This document shows positions 32,906-42,388 of a DNA stretch of 49,325 nt, one piece after another. Position 1 is the stretch's first letter. Each line of letters begins with the position of its first letter. The stretch covers positions 1,472-50,796 of the forward strand of contig SZWC01018730.1 of assembly GCA_023375785.1 (NCBI GenBank), given 5' to 3'. Under the pieces are notes generated by a model. The model worked only from the letters and a program-made list of their open reading frames with translations. It was not told the origin of the DNA and made no database searches. Source of the DNA: Penium margaritaceum (taxonomy: Eukaryota > Streptophyta > Zygnematophyceae > Desmidiales > Peniaceae). The translations under genes and the position numbers were made by a program.

Positions 32906-35176
32906 GGTGATGAGTCCGTCCGGGCCTTCTCACCTCTGGTCCTGTCTCTGTTTGCTGACGATCCAGCCATCGTGGCTGTGGGTCCAGTAGCCTCATCAAT
33001 TCCCTCTAGCACACCTGATCCCTTGCCGCTGTCAGACCCCTTTGGCGCACCCGATCTCGTGCCAGTGTCGGTCCCCTCTGTCACACCCGATCCCGTGCCG
33101 GTGTCAGACCCCTCTGGCACACCCTATCTCATACCAGTGTCAGTCCCCTCTTCCACACCTGATGCCGTACGAGCGTCAGTCCCCTCTGGCATATCTCATG
33201 CCGTGCCAGTGTCAGCTTCCTCTGTCACACCTCTTCGCGTGCATGTACCCATACCCCCTACAGTTCTGGCTCAACAGCCTTCCCCGTAGCCTAAGGTGAG
33301 CGTTGCATCGGGCTACTCCCACGAGCCCGGTGGTCGTCTTCGACCATTGGCCTCTAGTGCTCAACGGAATGCTGACTCAGCACCCAGGCGCCCGACTCGT
33401 AGTGTTCAGAGTGGCGAGCCTGGCACGAAGGCCCTTGGCTTGAGTGTCCAGGTAGACTACATTGAGGTACACCCAGAATGTCTTGTCGACCACGAGTTGG
33501 TCTCTTGAGAGTTCTTGGTCCCTTGCAATGCCACAGCCGACCTTGTCGTGGTGAGACCGAGTCTGGAGGCGTGTGTCTTGGCCACGAGGAGCACTCCCTT
33601 GACGACGCCTAATCTAGGCACGTTGAAGGAGGCACTCTCAGCTCACGATGGAGACCTATGGCATGGTGCTTGTGAGGATGAGCTGAGAGCCATCCATGCG
33701 CACGGAGTCTATGAGCTTGTCGACCTCCCGCCTGGGCGGAAGGTTGTACAGGCCAAGTGGGTCTTTCGCAGGAAGGTGATGCCTGATGGCACACTAGATT
33801 GCTACAAGGCTTGTTTGACAGAGAAGGGCTTCTCACAGGTTGAGGGAGTAGATTTCACCGACACCTTTGCACCCGTTGGTCGCATGACCACCGCTCGCGC
33901 TCTTTTCGGGGTTGTTGCTCACTACGACTGGGAGCTACACCAGATGGACATGAACAACACGTTCCTCCATGGTACCTTTGAGGAGGAGATCTACATGGTC
34001 CAGCCACCTGGTTTCGAGGGCAGTGACAAGGTCTGGCGCTTGCGCAAGGCCTTGTACGGATTGAAACAGTCACCCACGTGCTGGAACTTGGAGATCACCG
34101 GCACACTGACACATGCCGGTTACGTACAGAGTGATGCTGACCCATCCCTCTTTCTCAGATGGACAGCTGAGAGCTTCACCGCCATCCTGGTCTACGTGGA
34201 CGCCCACCTGATTGCGTCTCCTTCTATGGAGGTCGTGAAGGAGGCCAAGGCAGTCCTCAAGGCTGCCTACAGATTGAAGGATCTTTGTCCCGTAGTTGTG
34301 TTTTTCGGGATGGAGATTGTGCGTGATCGTCAGCGACGGACACTCTTGTTGCATCAGGCACGTTACGCTCGCGTTGTGGGGGAGCCGTTTGCTGATCTCC
34401 TGGGTACAGTTCCTACAACCTCCGCCTGCATCACACCTGGCGGGCAGGATGCTCTGAAGGTGGATGATCCCGCAGACATGGGGGAGACACTGCACGTGAC
34501 CCTGTACTTGCGCCTGATTGGCTTTTTGATGTACTTGGCCACTACCACACGACCTGACATTGCCTTTGCCGTCAACCTCCTTGCACTGTTTTCATAGTGT
34601 CCTTGGGCGAGAGCCCTTCATGCGGCTCTACGAGTGGTGTGGTACATGATGTCCACACCGTACCTCGGACTCTGCTTTCGACGGCAGTGTTTGGTGGTAG
34701 TTGACGGCTACACAGACAATGACTGGCTGTGGAGTCCTCATGGGCGTAGTCGGACAGGCTACGTGTTCCTGCTTGGTGGCACCACTGTGTCGTGGCGCAG
34801 TGGCGAGCAGGGTTGTATCGTACGTAGCTTATGAGAGGCTGAGTACGTTGCTCTGGGGGCTAGGACTGCTGAGGCGATGTGGCTGTAGCGTCTATTGCGT
34901 GAGTTGCGTCAGTCTGTGCCTCGCATCATTCTGCGCTGTGACAACCAGAGTGCTCTTGCCATTGCAGAGAACTCTGGTGTGTTTCATGCGCGCACGAAGC
35001 ACATTGCTGTTGAGCATCACTTTGTGCGTGATCTTGTGGAGGGACAGGTGATCTCCATCATCTGGGTCGTCATGGACATGCAGCGGACTGACTTCTTGAC
35101 CAAGGCACTTGCGCGTGGAAAGTTCATGGTGGCCATTCGTTTTGTCGGGCTATGCCCCTTGCCTGAGAGTGGCTGA
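32906..35176 (+). pseudogene. Copia B reverse transcriptase and RNase H remnant
   Basis: The linker (32,972-33,289) is rich in VPVSVPS-type repeats. A long frame (33,515-34,597) carries nearly all of RT: AKWVFRRKVMPDGTLDCYKA, FTDTFAPVGRMTTARALF, QMDMNNTFLHGTF, ALYGLKQSPTCWNLEITG. The catalytic box is YVDA (34,193-34,204) instead of YVDD, so the second Asp is lost despite the open frame. After a stop at 34,595-34,597, RNase H follows (GYTDNDWLWSPHGRSRTGYVFLL, EAEYVALGARTAEAMWL), then ELRQSVPRIILRCDNQSALAI, KHIAVEHHFVRDLV and FLTKALARGKF, with a stop at 35,174-35,176. It is less decayed than copia A. Confidence 0.88.
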
Positions 35177-35274
35177 GAGTGGGGTGTGTGAGCATGGACT
35201 GTTCAGCATCCTGTTGTGCACTTGTGTCTGTTCTGCACATGTATGGACATGCGTACCATCGGATCATGGGGGAG

Positions 35275-35920
35275 TATAGTGATGTGAGTTGTTTCCGTCC
35301 ATTTGTATAGCTTACTGTGACCACTCGGCCGTGTCCATGCTCGTGCAGAGCCGTGATGCGGGTCCAGCTGCCGCCGAAGCACTGACGGTTGGTGGATTCA
35401 TCCACTAGCAGCTGCCAGACGACTGCCACGACGTCCCGGGTGCTTGCTGAGGTGCTCTGCAGTTTTTCTGCAGACACTAGAGTTTTCTTGGTGGAGTGGC
35501 TCTCAAGTCCGATTTGCATGTTTTGCATTGTCTGTCCATCGATCGATACCGGACTTGTGCATGTGACCAGTCGTAGTGTCCGGCTCAAGATTCTACATCT
35601 CTAGGTTCCGACAGTGTTGAGTTTGGATGCCTGTGCACAAAGTTACGACCAGAACAGTTGTTTTGAGCCGGTTTTAGGACAAACTGACACTGTTGCGTGC
35701 GTCACCCACCGTGTGCCGCGGCAGGTATTTATGCTGTGTGCTTGTCAGTTGTCATTCCTCTCTGCATTTCTAAGCTATTGGAGCTTATGAGACTTTGCGC
35801 ATCTCCCTAGCCTGATCCTTGCTGTTTCTTACACCTGCTTCCTTGCTAGTGTGCTTGCTAACTGGACAGTGTCGCCACATCAGCAGCAGTAAGGTTAGGA
35901 AGCTTCCTAGCAATTTCTCA
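35275..35920 (+). repeat. 3' LTR of copia B (646 bp)
   Basis: Begins TATAGTGATGTGAG (TG mutated to TA) after the tract ATGGGGGAG and ends ...CAATTTCTCA. Same length as 27,430-28,075 but roughly a tenth diverged by eye, mostly transitions, so the A/B array is old. A TATTTATG sequence stands where the other LTR has its TATA-like box. Confidence 0.9.
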
Positions 35921-36011
35921 TGGTATCAAAGTACATGGGGGTCCGCCGGCATTATTTGGCTCCTGTACGCCAGTCATCTGCTACTGTTGTTACGCTGTGG
36001 CTCTGATACCA
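35921..36011. other. Short remnant between opposed primer-binding sites
   Basis: Starts with TGGTATCAAAGT (10 of 12 matches to the primer site, plus strand) and ends with GCTCTGATACCA (36,000-36,011), the perfect primer site TGGTATCAGAGC read on the minus strand. The right half is the start of the C3 leader. The left half is either a leftover third internal region of the A/B array or coincidental C3 leader sequence. Confidence 0.6.
36000..36011 (-). other. Primer-binding site of C3
   Basis: On the minus strand TGGTATCAGAGC lies 3 nt inside the C3 5' LTR end, the standard geometry for a copia element primed by initiator Met-tRNA. It fixes the orientation of C3 and its 5' LTR. Confidence 0.9.
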
Positions 36012-36014
36012 AAA

Positions 36015-36858
36015 TGGAAAAGCTAAGCAGCAAGTTGGGGCAGCAGCGTTGTTCATGCAGCGTGCGGGCTTCCACGCTCGTTGCTTAAGTCTGCTGCTCC
36101 CTCAGTTTGCTGCTCTAGAGTCTAGAAGCTCTGGGTTTGTTACTCAGAAACGCGTGCGCCATTGTTAGCGCCAAAAAGGAGGTGAAAACTGAAAGTGACT
36201 GATAAAGAATGAAGAAAGAGCAACAATGGGAGACCCCTCCAAGTTCTACCTCCCCCCCAGCTCTGTAGAGTTCGTTACTTGGCTAACCAGCCAATCAGAA
36301 AACAGACCTAGACCTATTTTCTGGCAGGCAGGATTTTCTTGGTGAGCCCTGCCAGACGTTTGACAACCCAAAACCCGGGTGTCGTCCGTTTTGCCTGAAA
36401 ACTGGACCATACCATAATACAGACGTTGCAAACGCAATCGTGCGGTCAGAAACAACTAGAAAAATAGCATCAAAGAGTTATGGCTGCCCGAACCCAGGCC
36501 GTGCCTATGATGGTCCATGATGCCAAATATTGCCACGCAACATGAGACATGGACCCTAGGCAGAGCACGACGCTACAAACGCGATGGTACAGTCAGATCC
36601 ATCGCCTGACACATGCAGACAGCATCTGCGTTGGCATTGGCCGCCGACGGTCCGACTGCCGAGGAGGCCTGCCGATGGAGCTGAGCACGTTGCCGGAGAG
36701 AGGAGACTCCAGCGAGCTACGGGTAGGCCTTAGCGTGCGTCGGCTCCACCGGGCAACACTCCAGCAGCGTTGAGTCTTGTCGTCAGTCATCTGCACGTCG
36801 ATGTACACAAGCCGGGAGGACACAACAGAGCACAATAAGAGATGCGCAAAAACCAACA
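36015..36858 (-). repeat. C3 5' LTR (844 bp)
   Basis: In plus orientation it runs TGGAAAAGCT...AAACCAACA, that is TG...CA on both strands. It matches 16,323-17,170 throughout. The flank at 36,859 begins ACAACTGAGGAGCCC, also found just left of the other LTR. Confidence 0.9.
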
Positions 36859-37803
36859 ACAACTGAGGAGCCCGCATGGCTGTCGGGTTCTCCTTCGTTG
36901 TTCTTTTGGAGCGTGTAGCCGGGTTAGTCTATTGATTAAATTGACCCGGGGGCCCTGGTTTGCATCTAGGCCCAACGCGAGGACCCGCATTGTCAGATCC
37001 ATCAGCGCTAGGGCTCTTATTCGGGCGGCAACCAACCGGAGGGCCCGTTGCTTACCGGCCGCGTCTCCAGATAGCCGGGCTGCAACCGCTATCGCTATGT
37101 TGGACGACTGGCCGTCCGATTAAGCGGTCGGATTGAGTGGGTTTTGGCAGCGCGGTAGGTTCCGACAGCATGATTTCTGTAGTATGTCACAAGATGAAAG
37201 CAATTTCATCCCAGCGCAACTTTGTACCTCAAACGCGTTCATTTCATGCGGTTGAAGCTTTTCTATCTCCCCATTTTCCGTTTTGTATGCTGCCAAAAAT
37301 GTCGGGCCATGCCGTTGGAGAACCCGGTGTGCGACTTTGTCGCACACTTTGACGCGGGCCGAAAGTGCCCTCAAGCTCGAGTGAGCTTGAGGGCACTGAC
37401 CCGAGCCATTGCGCGACGCTGCTCAACGCATAGCTGCGTCGCCGAGCTCCCCCGCTGGCTCGGACCGCAGTCCAAGCAAGCACGCGTTGAGGGCTCGCAC
37501 CGCACTCCGGGCCCTCAATGCGTGCTTTTGCTTGCATCGCGGCGAGCGGTAGGCGCGGCGTGTGCCATCAAAGCGCGTAGCGCTCACCGCTGTGCCGTTG
37601 TTCTTGCAACGGCACATCAGTGGCAAAGCGCAATGCATCAGGGGCGCAGCGCAAGCTGCATTGCGCTTCGCCATGCAGCCTGTGCTACATCTCTGGTGTG
37701 CCGTTGCACTTGTCTCCCACCATATTAGTCGTCCACGTCGTAGCCTGAAAAGGAGTGCATTTTGCGCAACACAAAGTCACTGCCGCCCGAAACTTAAGCA
37801 ACA
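36859..37803. other. Spacer upstream of the MULE gene
   Basis: No coding domain recognised in either strand. Moderately GC-rich. Its second half (37,327-37,673) is a run of hairpins listed separately. It lies directly before the proposed MULE start codon, so promoter and perhaps a terminal inverted repeat of the MULE are expected here, but no TATA box or TIR was identified with confidence. Confidence 0.5.
37327..37673. repeat. Cluster of six consecutive GC-rich hairpins
   Basis: (1) GTGTGCGAC/GTCGCACAC, 37,327-37,347, 3-nt loop. (2) AGTGCCCTCAAGCTC and its exact complement, 37,364-37,397, 4-nt loop. (3) GCGACGC/GCGTCGC, 37,413-37,442. (4) AAGCACGCGTTGAGGGC with GCCCTCAATGCGTGCTT, 37,478-37,527, one mismatch. 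(5) TGTGCCGTTG/CAACGGCACA, 37,591-37,616, 6-nt loop. (6) TGGCAAAGCGCAATGCA with TGCATTGCGCTTCGCCA, 37,621-37,673, one mismatch. The stems are unrelated in sequence. The core TGTGCCGTTG recurs at about 37,697. Confidence 0.88.
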
Positions 37804-38289
37804 ATGGCCTCTATCCGTCGCTCGCTGCGTGGTGTCATCCTACCATCTGCCATGGCTGAGCGCGATGCACTGCAAGCGTTGAGCCAGCAGTCGCAGCCGC
37901 AGCAATCGCAGGTCGTTGACCCGCCTGCACAACCTCGCGTGCCTCTGCGTGACGTCACGACAAACGTGAACGCCGTGATGGCGCGTGTCCACGTCATTGA
38001 CCTGGACGCCGTCGAAGTTGGTCCCGGTGATGCTGCGGGTGCTCCTGGCGACGACGCTCCAGTCCTGCCGTTCAACGTGCCGAGGGCTCACGTTGCTCAC
38101 CAGGGACCCTCCCGGGAAGCGGACGGCGACCCCGCCGACAACCGGAGGCGTCAGCGCGTGATCGACGCAGGTTTGTGCATCCTGCTGCTGCTCACAGTCG
38201 CATTTCCCGCTGCCGTTGCTGCTGCAATTCACGTCATTGTATGTGCCGCTATTGCCGATTCCGCTGCTGCAAATTGCGCTGCTGCTGCT

Positions 38290-39490
38290 GCAAGAAGGCG
38301 CTGCTGCTGCTGCACGTGCGCCAGCTGCACAAGGCGCTGCGTCTGCTGCACGTGCGCCAGCTGCACAAGGCGCTGCTGCTGCTACACGTGCGCCAGCTGC
38401 ACAAGGCGCTGCGTCTACTGCACGTGCGCCAGCTGCAGAAGGCGCTGCTGCTGCTGCACGTGCGCCAATTGCACAAGGCGCTGCATCTGCTGCACGTGCG
38501 CCAGCTGTAGAAGGCGCTGCTGCTGCTGTTGCACGTGCGCCAACTGTACAAGGTGCTGGGTCTGCTGCACGTGCGCCAACTGCACAAGGCGCTGCTGCTG
38601 CTGCATGTGTGCCAGCTGCACAAAGCGTTGCATCTGCTGCACGTGCGCCAGCTGCAAAAGGCGCTGCTGTTGCTGCACGTGTGCCAACTGCACAAGGCGC
38701 TGCGTCTGCTGCACGTGCGCCAGCTGCACAAGGCACTGCTGTTACTGCACATGCGCCAGCTGCACAAGGCGCTGCATCTACTGTACGTGCGCCAGCTGCA
38801 CAAGGCGCTGCTGCTGCTGCACATGCGCCAGCTGCACAAGGCGCTGCGTCTGCTGCACGTGCGCCAGCTACACAAGGCGCTGCTGCTGCTGCACGTGCGC
38901 CTGCTGCACAAGGCGCTACGTCTTCTGCACGTGCGCCAACTGCAGAAGGCGCTGCTGATGCTACACGTGCGCCAACTGCACAAGGCGCTGCGTCTGCTGC
39001 ACGTGCGCCAGCTGCACAAGGCGATGTTGCTGCTGCACGTGCGCCAGCTGCACAAGGCGCTGCATCTGTTGCACGTACGCCAGGTGCAGAAGGCGCTGCT
39101 GCTACTACACGTGCGCCAACTGCACAAGGCGCTGCGTCTGCTGCACGTGCGCCAGCTGCACAAGGCGCTGCTGCTACTGCACGTGCGCCAGCTGCACAAG
39201 GTGTTGCATCTGCTGCACATGAGCCAGCTGCAGAAGGCGCTGCTACTGCTGCACGTGCGCCAAGTGCAGAAGGCGCTGCGTCTGCTGCACGTGCGCCAGC
39301 TGCACAAGGTGCTACTGCTGCTGCACGTGTGCCAGCTGCACAAGGCGCTGCATCTTCTGCACGTGCGCCAGCTGCACAAGGCGCTGCTGCTGTTGCACGT
39401 GCGCCAGTTGCACAAGGCGCTGCGTCTGCTGCACGTGCGCTAGCTGCATAAGGCGTTGCTACTGCTACACGTGCGCCAGCTGCACAAGGT
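38290..39490. repeat. 36-bp minisatellite (72-bp dimer) in MULE intron 1
   Basis: About 33 units of a 36-bp repeat around CACGTGCGCCAGCTGCACAA. Units alternate (frame 2 reads GAASAARAP then GAAAAARAP), so the true period is a 72-bp dimer. Because the unit is divisible by three and stop-free, several frames on both strands stay open for hundreds of codons: Ala/Pro/Arg/Gln, His/Leu/Val/Arg and Cys/Thr/Ser/Arg repeats. No frame shows a known domain, so none is called as a gene. Confidence 0.9.
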
Positions 39491-39689
39491 GGGAGCGGAG
39501 CTGCCGCTCACGCATGCGACTGCTGCTATTGCATCTGCTTGTGGGCGGCGACATATGCAACAGCATAGGAGATGCAATTGCACATGTCGCTGCTTGTTCC
39601 GCCGCTTGCTGCTACTAGTGCGACTGCTGAGTTTCCAACAGCAGGTTGCATGCGCTGCACATGATCAGCACATGCAACTGTATGCTGCA

Positions 39690-41340
39690 GGTTTATGCAT
39701 CAGCATATGCATCTCCATGCTTATGATGCAGACACAGATGCATATGCCGCATCTCATGCAGTAGCATATGCAGTTTCTTATGCATATGCATCATATGCAT
39801 ATGTATCTGCATATGTAGATGCATATGCATCTGCCTATGTAGATGCATATGCATCTGCATATGTAGATGCATATGCATCTGCAGCTGCATCTGCAGATGC
39901 ATATGCATATGCATATGCAAACACATATGGCTATGCATATGCAAACGCATATGCATCTGCATATGCATATGCATATGCTGACGCAATTGCATATGCATAT
40001 GCATATGCATATGCATATGCATATGCATATGCATATGCATATGCATATGTATATGCAGATGCATATGCAGACGCATATGCATCTGCATATGCATCTGTAT
40101 ATGCATCTGCATGTGCATTCGCATATGCATGTGCATGTGCATTCGCATATGCATGTGCATGTGCATTCGCATATGCATGTGAATATGCGTCTGCATATGC
40201 ATACAGATTGATATGCATATGCATATGCATATGCATATGCATATGCATATCCATGTACATATGCATCTACAAATGCATCTGCTGATGCATCCGCATATGC
40301 ATCTACATATGCAGATGTTTATACATACGCAGATGCATATGCAGATGCACATGCAGATGCATATTGATCTGCATGTGCATCTGCATATACATCTGCATAT
40401 GCATATGCATGTGCATGTACATATGCAGACGCATATGCATATGCATATGCATCTGCTGATGCATCGGCATATGCAGATGTATATACATATGCAGCTGCAT
40501 ATGTAGATGCATATTCATGTGCCTGTGCTGTTGCGTATGCATATGCAGATGCATATGCGTCTACACATGCAGACGAGTATGCAGATGCATATGCATACGT
40601 ATATGTATCTGCATTTGCATAGACAGACGCATATTCATATGTGTCTGCATATGCGTCTGCATATGCGTGTGCATATGCAGACGCATATGCATCTGCATAT
40701 GCCTCTGCATATGCATCTGCATTTGCGTCTGCAAACGCATATGCATCTGCATATGCAGACTCATGTTTATCGGCAAATGCATATGCATCTTCATATGCAT
40801 ACGCATACGCATCTGCAGATGCATACGCATACGCATCTTCATATGCATACACATACGCATCTTCAGATGCATATGCATACGCATCTGCAGATGCATATGC
40901 CGATGCATGTGCATGTTCAACATGCATGATNACACATGCAGACGAGTATGCAGATGCATATGCATACACATATGTATCTGCATTTGCATAGACAGACGCA
41001 TATTCATATGTGTCTGCATATGCGTCTGCATATGCGTGTGCATATGCAGACGCATATGCATCTGCATATGCCTCTGCATATGCATCTGCATTTGCGTCTG
41101 CAAACGCATATGCATCTGCATATGCAGACTCATGTTTATCGGCAAATGCATATGCATCTTCATATGCATACGCATACGCATCTGCAGATGCATACGCATA
41201 CGCATCTTCATATGCATACACATACGCATCTTCATATGCATATGCATACGCATCTGCAGATGCATATGCCGATGCATGTGCATGTTCAACATGCATGATA
41301 TGCATCTGCATCATCTGCATGTGCACCATGTGCTGCATAA
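39690..41340. repeat. TGCATA-type hexamer satellite (GCATAT/GCATCT/GCAGAC variants)
   Basis: Roughly 1.65 kb of 6-bp units, mostly GCATAT with GCATCT, GCAGAT, GCAGAC and ACGCAT variants. The core ATGCAT/ATATGCAT is self-complementary, so both strands give the same kinds of frames: Ala-Tyr, His-Met and Cys-Ile dipeptides. A perfect run of ATATGC lies at about 39,985-40,050. All long frames here are repeat artefacts. Confidence 0.92.
40563..41299. repeat. 368-bp duplication across a single N within the hexamer satellite
   Basis: Positions 40,563-40,930 and 40,932-41,299 are near-identical and equally long, both starting ACACATGCAGACGAG and ending CATGCATGAT, with one N at 40,931. Only a few substitutions were seen (for example TACGTATATG versus TACACATATG). 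Same pattern as at 5,934 and 6,662. Confidence 0.9.
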
Positions 41341-42003
41341 GCGACTGTGCATCTGTTGGATAAGCATCTCCATTTTTTCCATAACCAATGACAATCCGCA
41401 TCTCTCATCTCTCGTGCAGGGATCTTGCATTTTTGTATTACGTACCAGTTTCTATTTACATGCTTGTTCACGCCAACAGGTACAAGTGATGACGAGGCTC
41501 CGATAGAGGCAGCAAGTGGCGACGGCTCCACTGGCTTTTGTACGGGCATGGCTTTTGGGTCCATACCAGCACTTCGGCATGCCATACAAGACTACGCTGT
41601 GCGCCAGCGTATGACCCTAGCATGGGAGCGGAGCTGCCGCTCACGTCTTGAGGTCCGATGCAGGCACTGGCAAACGCAAGGATGCACCTGGCTACTCCGT
41701 GCGCGCCATCAGAAACAAAACGGCAGCATTCGTGTAACGCATTTTGAGGACGGTCATCGGTGTGTTGCAGGAGATCTTCACGGCAGTCCGGCTCGTACAA
41801 TTTCCTGGGTGTTGCGTCACGTGCGTCAACACGTCGAGTTCGACTTGACCATGAGAGTTAACACTCTCCAGGCTGTCGTTCGCGCAGCAACCCGCGAGCT
41901 TATCTCCTACGATACTGCGTGGAGGGTGAAAAAAACCATAGTGAAGAACATCGTGGGTGACTTCGACCTCAGTTGGGCGCTATTCCCAAAGTGGTGCGAT
42001 GAG

Positions 42004-42103
42004 GTACGTGTGATAAAAACACTCCGCCACTGTTGCTCACTGTCCACTTCGGTTCCTGCATTTACGTCACATGACACCGTAGTGCTTTATGATGTCGATG
42101 CAG
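42004..42103 (+). other. MULE intron 2 (100 bp)
   Basis: Donor GAG|GTACGT, acceptor GATGCAG|CTG, phase 0. Removing it joins FPKWCDE to LKKMDNLAVAIAKEDK and reconciles the two different reading frames on either side. Confidence 0.75.
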
Positions 42104-42265
42104 CTGAAGAAGATGGACAACCTTGCGGTTGCAATAGCTAAAGAGGACAAGAATGGGCGCTTCATGCGTGCTTTTTGTGCACCTGGAGCATGCGTGAGCG
42201 GCTTCGAGTACTCGCGTCGGATCATCACCATGGACGGGACTCACCTCCGTAACGGCTTCTCCCAG

Positions 42266-42388
42266 GTGCGTCCTCCATCTTTGCAAATCTGTCTTCTATG
42301 CTTCAACCCTAATGTTGAAGTTACAATTGTCGTCAATCGTAAACGGAATGTGATGATTGTTCACATCTGTATGTTTCACTTGGTGCAG
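42266..42388 (+). other. MULE intron 3 (123 bp, frame-neutral)
   Basis: Donor CCCAG|GTGCGT, acceptor TTGGTGCAG|GTT, phase 0. Removal gives MDGTHLRNGFSQVLLIAS, the continuous motif expected in MULE transposases. Its length is a multiple of three and it has no stop, so retention would insert 41 residues beside the first catalytic Asp. Confidence 0.82.

Larger units (their letters stand above)
16323..36858 (-). mobile_element. Outer minus-strand copia element C3 with nested insertions
   Basis: Two same-orientation LTR copies bound the block: 16,323-17,170 (3' LTR on the minus strand) and 36,015-36,858 (5' LTR). Between them on the minus strand lie a tRNA-Met-type primer site, a CAG-rich leader, gag, protease, integrase, RT, RNase H and a PPT. 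A plus-strand copia array occupies about 25.1-35.9 kb and a roughly 1-kb unit interrupts gag. Removing both leaves about 9 kb, a plausible copia length. The LTRs differ by very roughly a tenth of sites by eye, so the insertion is old. The 15-bp sequence ACAACTGAGGAGCCC occurs just outside both LTRs. Confidence 0.75.
38171..41479 (+). other. MULE intron 1 (3.3 kb), built of satellites
   Basis: Donor CAG|GTTTGT at 38,171; acceptor GCCAACAG at 41,479. Splicing here joins exon 1 (phase 1, leftover G) to GT-ACA-AGT, giving Gly-Thr-Ser in the frame that continues into the DNA-binding domain. Almost all of the intron is two tandem-repeat arrays (38,290-39,490 and 39,690-41,340). Inferred from sequence only. 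Confidence 0.65.

Noticed and set aside
38216..39451. 411-codon Ala/Pro/Gln-rich open frame
   Set aside because: It lies in the proposed MULE intron and is open only because the 36-bp repeat has no stops; other frames on both strands are open too.
39693..41506. Long His-Met, Ala-Tyr and Cys-Ile repeat frames
   Set aside because: Translations of a palindromic hexamer satellite, present equally on both strands.
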